Assembly: GCA_020025825.1 (NCBI GenBank)
Contig: JAHHRL010000004.1
Span: forward strand, 61,603 to 125,602
Length of the DNA stretch: 64,000 bases
Direction of reading: 5' to 3'
From: Faecalibacterium sp.
GTDB lineage: Bacteria > Bacillota > Clostridia > Oscillospirales > Ruminococcaceae
Positions 44,882-53,159 of this stretch are shown piece by piece. The position numbers and the translations under genes were made by a program. Each line of letters starts with the position of its first letter. The stretch's first letter is position 1. The notes beneath the pieces were generated by a model. It saw only the letters and a list, made by a program, of their open reading frames with translations. It ran no database searches and had not been told where the DNA came from.

Positions 44882-45688
44882 TTAAATATGCAGGACGAAA
44901 TTGTCCTGTGTCTTTTTGAACACCAACACACCAACCGTCAGGGAAATAACGGCACAGCCACCGCATACCGCCCACATTTGTGCTGTCAGCGGCTTACCCC
45001 ACAGTGCTACCTGACGGAACGAAGTAATATACCAGTAGATAGGGTTAACCATAACAATACGGTGTGCCAGAGAGCCTGCTGTAAGCATTGTATTCGGGTC
45101 GTAAAAAACAGCCGAAACATACATCAAAGCGGTAGTAAAAACCGTCCAGATATGCATAACATCACGGAAAAACACCACTAATGCAGACAGGAACAAGCCC
45201 ACGCCCAATGCAAAAAAGAACAATGTAATCAGCGGATACCAAGACAGCAGCACCGTAGCGTGGATGGGGGTTCCGCTTAAAATCATAACAACAATCAATG
45301 CCACAAAGCTGAAAAAGCAGTTTACCATGGCAAAGCAGCATTTTTCCAGCGGGAAAATATATTTAGGGATATACACTTTCTTCAGCAAAGGTGCTGCGCC
45401 CAAAACGCTGCTCATACTTGCTGTAGTTGCATCATTAAAAAAGGAAAACAGCAGCTGGCCCATCATCAAATAAGCCATAAAGTTATCAATGCCGCCGCCA
45501 CGCAGCTGGCCTAAAAAGCTGCCAAACACTACCCAGTACACCAAGCACATCAGCAAGGGGTTCAGTACGCTCCACAGCACACCCAGCACACTGCGGCGAT
45601 ATTTCAGCTTAAAATCACGGCTGACCAGATTCTGCAACAAATAGCGGTACTTCCAAAAAGAAGCACCATACGACTTCAATTTCGACAA
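44882..45688 (-). CDS. ABC-2 type permease, polysaccharide/teichoic acid exporter
   Basis: 268 residues, six membrane helices, and the family opening NLVSRDFKLKYRRSVLGVLWSVLNPLLMCLVYWVVFG, followed by YLMMGQLLFSFFNDATTASMSSVLG and the C-terminal LAHRIVMVNPIYWYITSFRQ. This is the TagG/RgpC/Wzm type, which forms the channel for polyprenyl-linked glycan. TTG start with an AAGGTAGGG site. First gene of the exporter-glycosyltransferase operon; no promoter of good quality was found in the 72-base gap. Confidence 0.93.
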   Translation of the reverse strand: MSKLKSYGASFWKYRYLLQNLVSRDFKLKYRRSVLGVLWSVLNPLLMCLVYWVVFGSFLGQLRGGGIDNFMAYLMMGQLLFSFFNDATTASMSSVLGAAPLLKKVYIPKYIFPLEKCCFAMVNCFFSFVALIVVMILSGTPIHATVLLSWYPLITLFFFALGVGLFLSALVVFFRDVMHIWTVFTTALMYVSAVFYDPNTMLTAGSLAHRIVMVNPIYWYITSFRQVALWGKPLTAQMWAVCGGCAVISLTVGVLVFKKTQDNFVLHI

Positions 45689-45760
45689 GGAAAACCCTAC
45701 CTTTCCACTCTGCTACATTTTACTGTAACACAGACCACGCTCATTCTATAATATCATACC

Positions 45761-47065
45761 TTATTTTATAAATCGGCGCAACTGCTTTCTGCCATTCCGC
45801 AGGCGTCCTGTACCCCATAGCACACTGCCAATAACAACTACTGCTGCCAGTATCAGCCAAAATGCCGTAATTGCCGGTTTTACTTGATTTGCAGTTCCTT
45901 TATTTTCCAGTTTTTTCTCAGGAGTATGCGCAAACAATTCTTCCAGACCGGACAATACCATATCTGTATTTACGACGCTGTCCATCTGGATTCCGTCGCC
46001 TGTAATTTGGTAGCTCGCCTGCGGCAGAGCATCGCCAATTGTATACTCAGCTTGAGTTTGCACCAGCTTTACCGCCTGCTCTGTCAAACGGTTGTGCAAA
46101 AGCACACTGGAGCCCAAAGTACCGGCACTCGCCTGACCTAAAATGCCGCCGCCGCCACGAATATCGATTTGCCCTACATCTGCCTGTGCCGGTATTTCCA
46201 CTTGGCGATAGTTGGCAAAGGTATAATCCAAAATAGCTGCCACATCCCGGTACTTATCGGTTTTTAGTTCGCTTTTCATCACAGTGCAAATCACTTGCAC
46301 GCCATCTTTTTCCGCAAGGCACACATAGGTGTAGCGTGCCTTATCCGTATAGCCCATTTTAGAGCCTACAATTTGCGGAATATAGTACTGGCTTCCTGCC
46401 AAACGCATATAATCATGCATCCAAAAGGCCCGCTCCTGCTCCTGCTGATTGGTCGGGTCCATATAGTATGCATCTGTACGGGTAAAAACCTTATAAAATC
46501 CCGGCTGCTGCACCGCCCACCGCAAAATGATTGCTAAATCTTCGGCAGAAATGTAATGACCTTCTTCCGAAATGCCGTGCGGATTGGCAAAGTGTGTATT
46601 TTTCAGCCCAAGCTCCTGTGCTTTTGCATTCATGGCAGCTACACCGCTTGCGATAGTACCGTCTTCGCCGATATATTCCGCCAAAACGTTACAGGCATCA
46701 TTTGCGCTGGCAATCATCGCAGCATAAAGCATATCCTCCAGCACAACCACTTCGCCTTCCTGCAAAGCGATGTGACTGGAATCCGTTCGCCAAAGGGTAT
46801 GCACATCATCATGGCTGACTGTTAATGCTGTACTCCAGTCGCCTTGTGCCTTTTCGCAAGCCAGACCCACCGTCATTACCTTTGTAACGGATGCCGGGTC
46901 AAAGGGCTGGTCCTCGTTATAACCGAACAGCGGAGCGCCTGTTTTGGCGTCCATTACAAAATAAGCCTGGCTGGTTATGCCTGCGGGTAATTCTTCACCG
47001 TAGAAAGGAACTGCACATACGCCAAGTACAATTACACACAGCAACGTTGCAATCAGTTTTTTCAC
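45761..47065 (-). CDS. dacF: D-alanyl-D-alanine carboxypeptidase, DacF-like
   Basis: 434 residues. Signal peptide (~1-20), penicillin-binding motifs SVTK (S59-K62) and SAN (120-122), then a C-terminal beta domain and a membrane anchor (~400-425). The third motif, normally KTG, reads KMG here (236-238, in GSKMGYTDKA), an uncommon change. It removes the terminal D-Ala of peptidoglycan peptides and so limits cross-linking. The GTG start has CGAGGA at 6 bases. It lies downstream of the spoVF pair, with a terminator between, and upstream of the polysaccharide exporter. Confidence 0.93.
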   Translation of the reverse strand: MKKLIATLLCVIVLGVCAVPFYGEELPAGITSQAYFVMDAKTGAPLFGYNEDQPFDPASVTKVMTVGLACEKAQGDWSTALTVSHDDVHTLWRTDSSHIALQEGEVVVLEDMLYAAMIASANDACNVLAEYIGEDGTIASGVAAMNAKAQELGLKNTHFANPHGISEEGHYISAEDLAIILRWAVQQPGFYKVFTRTDAYYMDPTNQQEQERAFWMHDYMRLAGSQYYIPQIVGSKMGYTDKARYTYVCLAEKDGVQVICTVMKSELKTDKYRDVAAILDYTFANYRQVEIPAQADVGQIDIRGGGGILGQASAGTLGSSVLLHNRLTEQAVKLVQTQAEYTIGDALPQASYQITGDGIQMDSVVNTDMVLSGLEELFAHTPEKKLENKGTANQVKPAITAFWLILAAVVVIGSVLWGTGRLRNGRKQLRRFIK

Positions 47066-47101
47066 AAAATGTCCTCGCTTTTATCGCTTTACAACGAAAA
47101 A

Positions 47102-47124
47102 AGCCACCTGCGCCGCAGGGGGCT
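47102..47124 (-). terminator. Terminator of the spoVF operon
   Basis: A 10-base stem with one mismatch-like wobble (47102-47111 with 47115-47124), three-base loop, then a T-run on the minus strand. Confidence 0.7.
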
Positions 47125-47189
47125 TTCCTTCGCATTATCTTTTTGCTTATGCGGCATTATTATACCACTCTTTTTAACAGATGAAAAGC

Positions 47190-47789
47190 CTATGATTGCA
47201 GCAAAATCGGCTGTTTTTGTTGTCCCTGCAAGGCTAAATTCAGGGTATCCGCAATTGCAGACGGGTCGGCTTTCAGGCTCATGGGCTTTTTCACGCAATC
47301 GTCCTGCCCAAACGGCACAAAATAGTAGTCCTTGCGGATGAGCAGCGAACCAATATGCCGTGCAGACGCACTTAGTCCATCATTGGTAGAAATGGACAAC
47401 ACGATAGGCCGCCGCACACGCAGCAAGCTTTTTGCTGCTAATGTAATCGGGGTATCGCTCAGGCCCTCATCCAAGCGTGCCAAGGTGGTGCCGGTACAGG
47501 GTGCAATCACCATAGCGTCCGCCAATCCTTTGGGGCCCAGCGGCTCAACCGCCGTTAAGGTATCCAAAATAGGATTTCCCGTCATTTCAACCAGCCGCCT
47601 GCGCCAAGATTCCGCCGTGCCAAAACGGGTGTCCAGTGAACCCGCTGCAAAGCTCATAACAGGCAGCACGTTCCAACCTTTCTGCTGCAAATCCTCGATA
47701 GCCGGCATAACCGCTTCCAGTGTACAAAAGCTGCCACACAGCCCAAACGCTACGGTAGGGCGGTTGTTGTTATTTTGTTCGTTCTTCAA
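47190..47789 (-). CDS. spoVFB: Dipicolinate synthase subunit B
   Basis: 199 residues from a TTG at 47789, which overlaps the spoVFA stop in a TTGA; the GAGGAG site is 9 bases upstream. A flavoprotein-like fold with VAFGLCGSFCTLEAVMPAI, ADAMVIAPCTGTTLARLDEGLSDTPITLAAKSLL and FVPFGQDDCVKKP, all typical of SpoVFB. With subunit A it makes dipicolinic acid, the calcium chelator of the spore core. Its presence shows a sporulation background. Confidence 0.95.
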   Translation of the reverse strand: MKNEQNNNNRPTVAFGLCGSFCTLEAVMPAIEDLQQKGWNVLPVMSFAAGSLDTRFGTAESWRRRLVEMTGNPILDTLTAVEPLGPKGLADAMVIAPCTGTTLARLDEGLSDTPITLAAKSLLRVRRPIVLSISTNDGLSASARHIGSLLIRKDYYFVPFGQDDCVKKPMSLKADPSAIADTLNLALQGQQKQPILLQS

Positions 47790-48574
47790 GAGTTCTCGCT
47801 CCTCTCCTGTATAATCTGCAAAATGGTTTTTGCTAAAAAATATCCGGCAGTTTCCGGTGCACATTTCGTCGGCAAAGCCAATGCGTGTATTGCACAGTGT
47901 CCCATCGCTTTTGCTGCGGAAAAATCCGTACCGCCGGGTTTACTTGCCAAGTCTACGATAACGCTGTGCTGCGGCAGATTTTTCAGTTGCTTTTCCCCCA
48001 GCATCATAGCCGGCACCGTGTTTACAACCAGAGGGTAATCCATCGGACAATTGAGTTTTTCTAAAGGCAGCGCACTACAGCCTAACCCTTCGGCCAGTGC
48101 ACGCTGTGCAGGGTTCCGTGCCGCCACGGTAACCTGTGCCCCCAGTGCCGCTAACCGGACAGCCAACGCACGGCCTACCTTGCCAAAACCGATAACCAGA
48201 ACCTTTTCTCTCCACAAAGTTCGTTTACTGTGCTCCATCAGCAAAGCAATGCAGCCTTCGGCGGTTGGGATTGCATTCCACTCTGCCAGTTCCGGACGTA
48301 AATAGTAGTCTGCAATTTCCGTCCTTTGTGTACGTGGCAACCGATATACCTCCGGCGCAATCCGCCCCCCAAGCAGCAATGTTCCCGGTTTCATTTGCTT
48401 CAGTAATAGTGTAAGCCCCGGAAAATCCACACCTGTGGGCATAGGCAAAACTACCACCTGCGCCTGCGCCGCTTGTTGCGGGGCTACCATCTTTACGCCT
48501 GCCGCAGCTAATGCATCTGCCGCAGCTTGCTGCCGTTTGTCGGTTCCCAGCACTGCAACGCTTGTTTGTTGCAT
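47786..48574 (-). CDS. spoVFA: Dipicolinate synthase subunit A
   Basis: 262 residues from the ATG at 48574 (GGAAGGGG at ~9 bases); the frame runs to 48637 but without support. A Rossmann NAD-binding domain with VLVIGFGKVGRALAVRLAALGAQVTVAARN (~145-175), VVNTVPAMMLG and DLASKPGGTDF, typical of SpoVFA and distantly like glycine-rich dehydrogenases. It converts dihydrodipicolinate to dipicolinate in the mother cell. A sigma-K-like promoter may stand upstream. Confidence 0.93.
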   Translation of the reverse strand: MQQTSVAVLGTDKRQQAAADALAAAGVKMVAPQQAAQAQVVVLPMPTGVDFPGLTLLLKQMKPGTLLLGGRIAPEVYRLPRTQRTEIADYYLRPELAEWNAIPTAEGCIALLMEHSKRTLWREKVLVIGFGKVGRALAVRLAALGAQVTVAARNPAQRALAEGLGCSALPLEKLNCPMDYPLVVNTVPAMMLGEKQLKNLPQHSVIVDLASKPGGTDFSAAKAMGHCAIHALALPTKCAPETAGYFLAKTILQIIQERSENS

Positions 48575-48605
48575 CACCAAACACCCCTTCCACGCTGAAT
48601 TTTCC

Positions 48606-48633
48606 CATCCTATGCTATTAAAAAGGGCTTTGT
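48606..48633 (-). promoter_or_regulatory. Candidate sporulation (sigma-K-like) promoter of spoVFA
   Basis: On the minus strand AC (48633-48632) then, 17 bases on, CATAGGATG (48614-48606), against the sigma-K pattern AC-N16/17-CATANNNTA; the final base differs. Known spoVF operons are sigma-K controlled. Weak by itself. Confidence 0.35.
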
Positions 48634-48640
48634 GCAAACA

Positions 48641-48674
48641 AAAAAGCGCTTATCCCATCGGATAAGCGCTTTTT
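48641..48674. terminator. Terminator of the ECF S component gene
   Basis: A perfect 15-base stem (48641-48655 with 48660-48674), loop CATC, A/T tails both sides. Confidence 0.85.
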
Positions 48675-48678
48675 ATCT

Positions 48679-49287
48679 TTAATCTTTACGAATATATTTT
48701 TTCAGCGGTATGCACACAGCACAAGCTACTGTTCCGCACACCACCAGCTCAATTACACCTTGTATGCCAACCATAGCCAAAATCAATGTAATAGGATTGG
48801 TAACACCATGAGACACGCACATTTCCTGCATATAGTCCGTATGGTAATAGAAAAGCTGCATAAAGCCCATAAAAAACAGGGTATTGCATAACGGGCAGGA
48901 CAGCGATGCAAGCAAATACGCTATCTTTTTTTCACCGAACATTTTATGCAGGCCTGCAAAAACAAGGCCGCATACCAATCCGCACAGCAAACGTGCCACA
49001 ACCGTTGTAACAAAGCATGCCACCGGATTCAGCGTCAGCAGGATGCCTTTCATGCCGCCGCCTGTAAGGGCATCTGCAAAACTGGTCAGGCCAAAAATAG
49101 TTCCCAGCGCTGCCCCCGCCGCAGGCCCCATCAGAATTGCTCCGATTGCCACAGGCACTGTAAGAAAACTGACACTCAACAGCGGAGTACGCAGGTATCC
49201 CAGCGGCGTATATGCCATTACCAGCGTAATTGCCATCAACAGGGCCATTTGTGTCATGTTGCGTACACTTTGATTTTTGTGATTCAT
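48679..49287 (-). CDS. ECF transporter S component, probably for pantothenate
   Basis: 202 residues, six membrane helices. S-component features: N-terminal MTQMALLMAITLVMAYTPLGYL, PVAIGAILMGPAAGAALGTIFGLTSF (helix with AxxxA-type packing) and VACFVTTVVARLLCGLVCG. The start has AGGAGGATTT. It lies upstream-adjacent to coaX (same strand), and coaBC is divergent on the other side of coaX, so pantothenate is the most economical substrate guess (PanT-like). The transporter needs the shared EcfA/A'/T module encoded elsewhere. Confidence 0.85.
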   Translation of the reverse strand: MNHKNQSVRNMTQMALLMAITLVMAYTPLGYLRTPLLSVSFLTVPVAIGAILMGPAAGAALGTIFGLTSFADALTGGGMKGILLTLNPVACFVTTVVARLLCGLVCGLVFAGLHKMFGEKKIAYLLASLSCPLCNTLFFMGFMQLFYYHTDYMQEMCVSHGVTNPITLILAMVGIQGVIELVVCGTVACAVCIPLKKYIRKD

Positions 49288-49378
49288 AAATCCTCCTACT
49301 GCCGTTCCGCCTAAATATCGGATACGACGTAACTCCGCCTGCTTTTACGCAGGCCCACTGACAGCTATGCTGCCAAAT

Positions 49379-50212
49379 TTAATGATGGCGGTATTTATTC
49401 CGCCGCTTTTTATCGTGGCTCGCCTGCTCCCCGGGCACTTTCCCGGTAGGGCGGTTTGCCATATACAAAGCCGCCAAGCCCTTAAATAAAAGCTCCGGCT
49501 CGTATACCAATTTACGCTGGCAGTGGGGCACTACAAAACGTGCCAAACCACCCGTAACCACTATGGTAACGGGCTTGCCTAACTGCGCCTCAATTTTTGC
49601 GGCAATTCCATCAATGGTAGCAGCCGCACCTAACACAGCACCGTTTATCATGCAGTCCGCAGTGTTGGTGCCAATGGCTGCTTTGGGTGCAGCAAGCCGT
49701 ACCTGAGGCAGCTGGGCACAGCGTTCACCCAAGGCACGCAGCCCGGTAGAAAGCCCCGGGCAAATCAATCCACCCAAAAACTTTTTATCTTCGTCAATCA
49801 CATTAAATGTAGTGGCGGTGCCCATATCTACCGTAACCACAGGCAGTGGGTAATGTGCCGCTGCCGCAGCAGCGTCTACAATGCGGTCTTTTCCGATTTT
49901 TTCCGGCTCCGGCACTGCCATAGTCAGCCCCGTTTTCATTTCGGGAGAAACAACCAGCGGCATACTGGGGCAATAAGCTGCCGCACAGCGTGCAACCACA
50001 TCCGTTATTGCCGGCACTACACTGGAGAGCACTGCGCCTTCAAAGCGTACCGGATGATATTTTGCACCGGAAAACGCCTTTTCAAAACGAGGGCGATAGT
50101 CCTCCTCTGTTGCTGAGCGCAAGGTTTCCATGTGCGATACAAAGCATACACGTCCGTCCTTGATGCCCGCCAGGGCGACGGTGGTGTTGCCGATATCGAT
50201 GGCAAGAATCAT
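49379..50212 (-). CDS. coaX: Type III pantothenate kinase
   Basis: 277 residues. Type III marks: LAIDIGNTTVALAG (phosphate 1), VVTVDMGTATTFNVID (~125-140), GGLICPGLSTGLRALGERCAQLP, and TGGLARFV. It phosphorylates pantothenate, the first step of CoA synthesis; type III enzymes resist CoA feedback. The C-terminus ends in a basic tail (KKRRNKYRHH). Divergent from coaBC over a short shared promoter region. Confidence 0.95.
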   Translation of the reverse strand: MILAIDIGNTTVALAGIKDGRVCFVSHMETLRSATEEDYRPRFEKAFSGAKYHPVRFEGAVLSSVVPAITDVVARCAAAYCPSMPLVVSPEMKTGLTMAVPEPEKIGKDRIVDAAAAAAHYPLPVVTVDMGTATTFNVIDEDKKFLGGLICPGLSTGLRALGERCAQLPQVRLAAPKAAIGTNTADCMINGAVLGAAATIDGIAAKIEAQLGKPVTIVVTGGLARFVVPHCQRKLVYEPELLFKGLAALYMANRPTGKVPGEQASHDKKRRNKYRHH

Positions 50213-50281
50213 ATTTTACTCCTTTTCTGGGGTAACGTCTTGTTTTTTTCCGTTCCTTATTATAATCGCTCTGCCCTGTAC

Positions 50282-50310
50282 TTGCAAGCAATGTATAAAG
50301 TAAGTATACT
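50282..50310 (+). promoter_or_regulatory. Promoter of coaBC
   Basis: TTGCAA (50282-50287) and TATACT (50305-50310), 17-base spacer, 40 bases before the start codon. Confidence 0.7.
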
Positions 50311-50349
50311 AAATCTATGTCTAAACATTAAGGAAAGGCAGGCTTTTTT

Positions 50350-51543
50350 ATGAACCTGAACGGAAAAAATGTACTGCTGGGCATTACCGGTGGTATTGCC
50401 GCATATAAAATGGCAAATGTTGCCAGCGCACTGGGTAAAACCGGCGCCGGGGTTGATGTAATTATGACGGAAAACGCCACACAGTTTATTACTCCGCTTA
50501 CATTTGAAACCCTCACGCACCGTAAATGCTACACAGATACTTTCGACCGAAACTTTCAATATGACGTAGTACATATTTCGCTGGCGCAAAAGGCAGATGT
50601 AATGCTGATTGCTCCGGCTACCGCCAACGTAATTGCAAAGCTGGCACATGGCATTGCCGACGATATGCTCACCACTGTAGCACTGGCTGCCAAATGCCCC
50701 AAGCTGATTGCGCCTGCTATGAATACCGCCATGCTGGAAAATCCCATCACGCAGGATAACCTGAAAACATTGGAACGCTATGGCTTTATTATTATTCCGC
50801 CGGACAGCGGGCTTTTGGCCTGCCGTGATGTGGGCAGCGGCAAACTTCCTAAGGAAGAAGTCCTGCTGGATTACGTTTACCGCACCATTGCAAAGGAAAA
50901 GGACTTAGCCGGGCTGCGCATTACTGTAACCGCAGGTGCCACGCAGGAGCCTTTGGACCCGGTACGCTATCTGACCAATCATTCGACCGGTAAAATGGGC
51001 TATGCATTGGCTCGTGCCGCTATGATGCGTGGTGCACAGGTCACTTTGATTCATGGCGAAACCGCTTTGCCGCCTGTACCTTTTGTAACCGATGTACCCG
51101 TAACCACCGCACAGGATATGTGTGATGCCGTATGCGGCGCATTCCCCGAAACCGATGTTCTGATTATGGCAGCCGCCGTAGCAGACTATCGCCCCACTAC
51201 GGTAGCAGAAAACAAGCTCAAGAAAAAGGATGGCGAGATGTCTATCCCGCTGGAGCGTACCTCCGACATTTTAGGCACCCTTGGCCCACAGAAGCAGCCG
51301 CACCAATTCGTGTGCGGATTTTCCATGGAAACCGAGCATCTTGTGGAAAACTCTGCCGCTAAGTTGCAGAAAAAGAATCTGGACATGATTTGTGCCAACA
51401 ACTTAAAGGTAGCCGGTGCCGGTTTTGGTGTTGATACCAATGTGATTACCCTCATTACCGCACAGGGCACTACGGAGCTGCCCCTTATGGCAAAAGCAGA
51501 CGTTGCAGATGCCATTTTAGATGCAATCCGTGACCGTCGTTAA
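50350..51543 (+). CDS. coaBC: Bifunctional phosphopantothenoylcysteine decarboxylase/phosphopantothenate-cysteine ligase
   Basis: 397 residues. CoaC half (1-~180): LLGITGGIAAYKMANVAS, His in YDVVHISLA, PATANVIAKLAHGIADDML, PAMNTAMLENP and the Cys-containing GLLACRDVGSGKLPK flap. CoaB half (~190-397): ITVTAGATQEPLDPVRYLTNHSTGKMGYALA, MAAAVADYRPTT and MICANNL. Together they make 4'-phosphopantetheine from 4'-phosphopantothenate and cysteine. With coaX across the promoter and the S component, this forms a pantothenate-to-CoA gene group. Confidence 0.96.
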   Translation: MNLNGKNVLLGITGGIAAYKMANVASALGKTGAGVDVIMTENATQFITPLTFETLTHRKCYTDTFDRNFQYDVVHISLAQKADVMLIAPATANVIAKLAHGIADDMLTTVALAAKCPKLIAPAMNTAMLENPITQDNLKTLERYGFIIIPPDSGLLACRDVGSGKLPKEEVLLDYVYRTIAKEKDLAGLRITVTAGATQEPLDPVRYLTNHSTGKMGYALARAAMMRGAQVTLIHGETALPPVPFVTDVPVTTAQDMCDAVCGAFPETDVLIMAAAVADYRPTTVAENKLKKKDGEMSIPLERTSDILGTLGPQKQPHQFVCGFSMETEHLVENSAAKLQKKNLDMICANNLKVAGAGFGVDTNVITLITAQGTTELPLMAKADVADAILDAIRDRR

Positions 51544-51545
51544 CA

Positions 51546-51580
51546 AAAAGCAGGCCAAATGAAAAATTTGGTCTGCTTTT
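51546..51580 (+). terminator. Terminator of coaBC
   Basis: A 15-base imperfect stem (51546-51560 with 51566-51580) followed by a run of T. Confidence 0.85.
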
Positions 51581-51603
51581 TTTGTATTTTTTCAAGAAAA
51601 TCC

Positions 51604-51634
51604 TTGACCTTATACCTTGTATAAGCCCTATACT
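51604..51634 (+). promoter_or_regulatory. MerR-type promoter with a 19-base spacer and central dyad
   Basis: TTGACC (51604-51609) and TATACT (51629-51634) are 19 bases apart, the overlong spacing that MerR proteins correct by bending DNA. The spacer holds the dyad CTTATAC-CTT-GTATAAG (51609-51625). It stands 22 bases before the MerR-type gene, so autoregulation is very likely. Confidence 0.85.
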
Positions 51635-51656
51635 GGCAAAAAAAGGAGGGATTCGC

Positions 51657-52574
51657 ATGGCAGAATACTACAATATTAAACAAGTAGAACAACTTACAGG
51701 AATCTCCAGCCAAAACATTCGCTTTTATGAAAAGCAGGGCCTTATCTGCCCTGTGCGCAGCCAGTGGAATCAATACCGCCAGTACACAAATGCAGATGTA
51801 CACACCCTAAAGGTGATACGGCTTTTGCGTATGGTGGATATGCCTTTAGAGGAAATCAAGCTTGTGCTGCAAAAGGACCTCTCTCTGCACGCAGCCACCT
51901 GCCAACAGCAAAACCGCTTGGAGGAACAAGCCCAGCACTTGCAGCAGGCAATCCAGATGTGTATCCAGCTGCAAGCCGAAACCACACCACTGGACGCTTT
52001 GGACGTGGATGCACATTTGGCCCATGCCAGTCAAAGTGGCGGATTCTCGGCACGCTGGCTTTCCGACTGGAAGGACGTTTCCAACGCTGCCCATGCAAAC
52101 AGCTTTGTTTTTTATCCGGATGGCGCAGTTACAAATTCGGCAGAATTTGCCCAGGCTCTGCGTGCGTACGCAAAAGAGGAAAAACTGGAACTGGTTATCA
52201 CCAAACAAAGTATGTACCCGGAGTTTACACTGGACGGGGTACGCTACACCGCACAGCGCAATTATACTTCGATTGGACGAGTCCCCACTGCCTGCATTTA
52301 CTGCGAGCGCATGGAGCCAATCACTCCGGATGTTTCAGCACCACGCCGCCTTGTGCTGGACTTTTTGCACCGGGGCTGGCCTTACTTGCTGTTACTGGGC
52401 TATGGGCTGATTGTTTTAGGTCCGCAGCTGCCGGACTTTTGGGCCGAAAGCCCTCTGGGTACGCTCCTAATACTGGCAATCGCCGTAAGTTTCATTGTGG
52501 TTTTGGTTTTCCGCAGCCGATTCTTTCTCTATAACGAAAACGGAGTCAGTAACAAGCATAAAGGCAACAAGTAG
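51657..52574 (+). CDS. MerR-family transcription regulator with a C-terminal membrane anchor
   Basis: 305 residues from the ATG at 51657 (AAGGAGGGATTCGC upstream); the frame begins earlier, inside the promoter. Residues 1-70 are a MerR winged helix (YYNIKQVEQLTGISSQNIRFYEKQGLI...VIRLLRMVDMPLEEIKLVL); 75-110 is the dimerising coiled coil. Residues ~130-225 form an effector-like domain with a CxxC-like ACIYCERM near its end. Two hydrophobic helices follow (~241-256 and 267-285), with a short basic tail. A DNA-binding protein with C-terminal membrane helices is unusual for MerR. It may sense membrane stress or a membrane-partitioning compound. Confidence 0.85.
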   Translation: MAEYYNIKQVEQLTGISSQNIRFYEKQGLICPVRSQWNQYRQYTNADVHTLKVIRLLRMVDMPLEEIKLVLQKDLSLHAATCQQQNRLEEQAQHLQQAIQMCIQLQAETTPLDALDVDAHLAHASQSGGFSARWLSDWKDVSNAAHANSFVFYPDGAVTNSAEFAQALRAYAKEEKLELVITKQSMYPEFTLDGVRYTAQRNYTSIGRVPTACIYCERMEPITPDVSAPRRLVLDFLHRGWPYLLLLGYGLIVLGPQLPDFWAESPLGTLLILAIAVSFIVVLVFRSRFFLYNENGVSNKHKGNK

Positions 52575-52596
52575 TTTTTCCTGTATTCTCTCTATA

Positions 52597-52636
52597 AAAA
52601 AGCCCCGATGCCATAAAAGCTGCATCGGGGCTTTTT
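52597..52636. terminator. Bidirectional terminator between two regulators
   Basis: A perfect 15-base stem (52597-52611 with 52622-52636) shared by the convergent MerR and XRE-type genes. Confidence 0.88.
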
Positions 52637-52641
52637 GCGCT

Positions 52642-52998
52642 TTATTGATTTTTCATGCCATTCAAAAGTTCATCAACCGACAGGCCGAACAACTCTGCCA
52701 GCGTCAGCAAATTGGCGGTGCTGGGTTCCGCTGTGCCATTCTCCCATTTGGAAACGGCCTGACGGCTTACGCCCAGTTGGTCTGCAACCTGTTCCTGTGT
52801 CAGGTTACAACGCTGGCGGTTTTCCTTAATTGCCTGTGCCAACGATTTCGGTATGGTATTTTCTGTTTTGTTCTGTGATGTGCTGTGGATATACTTCCAT
52901 AATGCCCGTATGCAAACCACCACCAAGGTGCATAGCAGACATGCAGGAATCACTGCAATTAAAAGCATTGTCACAATTTCCGTTATTGCTATCTTCAT
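52642..52998 (-). CDS. XRE-family helix-turn-helix protein with an N-terminal membrane helix
   Basis: 118 residues. One membrane helix at ~8-34 (TMLLIAVIPACLLCTLVVVCI), a linker, then a Cro/CI-type HTH at ~51-115 (LAQAIKENRQRCNLTQEQVADQLGVSRQAVSKWENGTAEPSTANLLTLAELFGLSVDELL, given as blocks RQRCNLTQEQ, VSRQAVSKWE, LLTLAELFGL). Membrane-anchored XRE regulators are uncommon. It converges on the membrane-anchored MerR gene, so the two may respond to related envelope signals. The start is ATG with AGAGG-like bases upstream. Confidence 0.82.
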   Translation of the reverse strand: MKIAITEIVTMLLIAVIPACLLCTLVVVCIRALWKYIHSTSQNKTENTIPKSLAQAIKENRQRCNLTQEQVADQLGVSRQAVSKWENGTAEPSTANLLTLAELFGLSVDELLNGMKNQ

Positions 52999-53159
52999 TT
53001 TTTACCTCTTGTTTTGTCTGATTTTTTCCTTTCGGTGACACAAATACTATCAAAAAAGGGCAGTTGCATCCACCAACTATCGTGCAACTTTAGGTTGCGA
53101 CGTTAGTTTTCCCCCGTTTTTTAGGGATTTGTTGAAAAATCAGCTTTTCTTACAAGCTA

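Noticed and set aside
49288..49378. Riboswitch or terminator before the ECF S component
   Set aside because: Only a weak six-base hairpin (GCCTGC/GCAGGC) without a T-run; no known aptamer marks.
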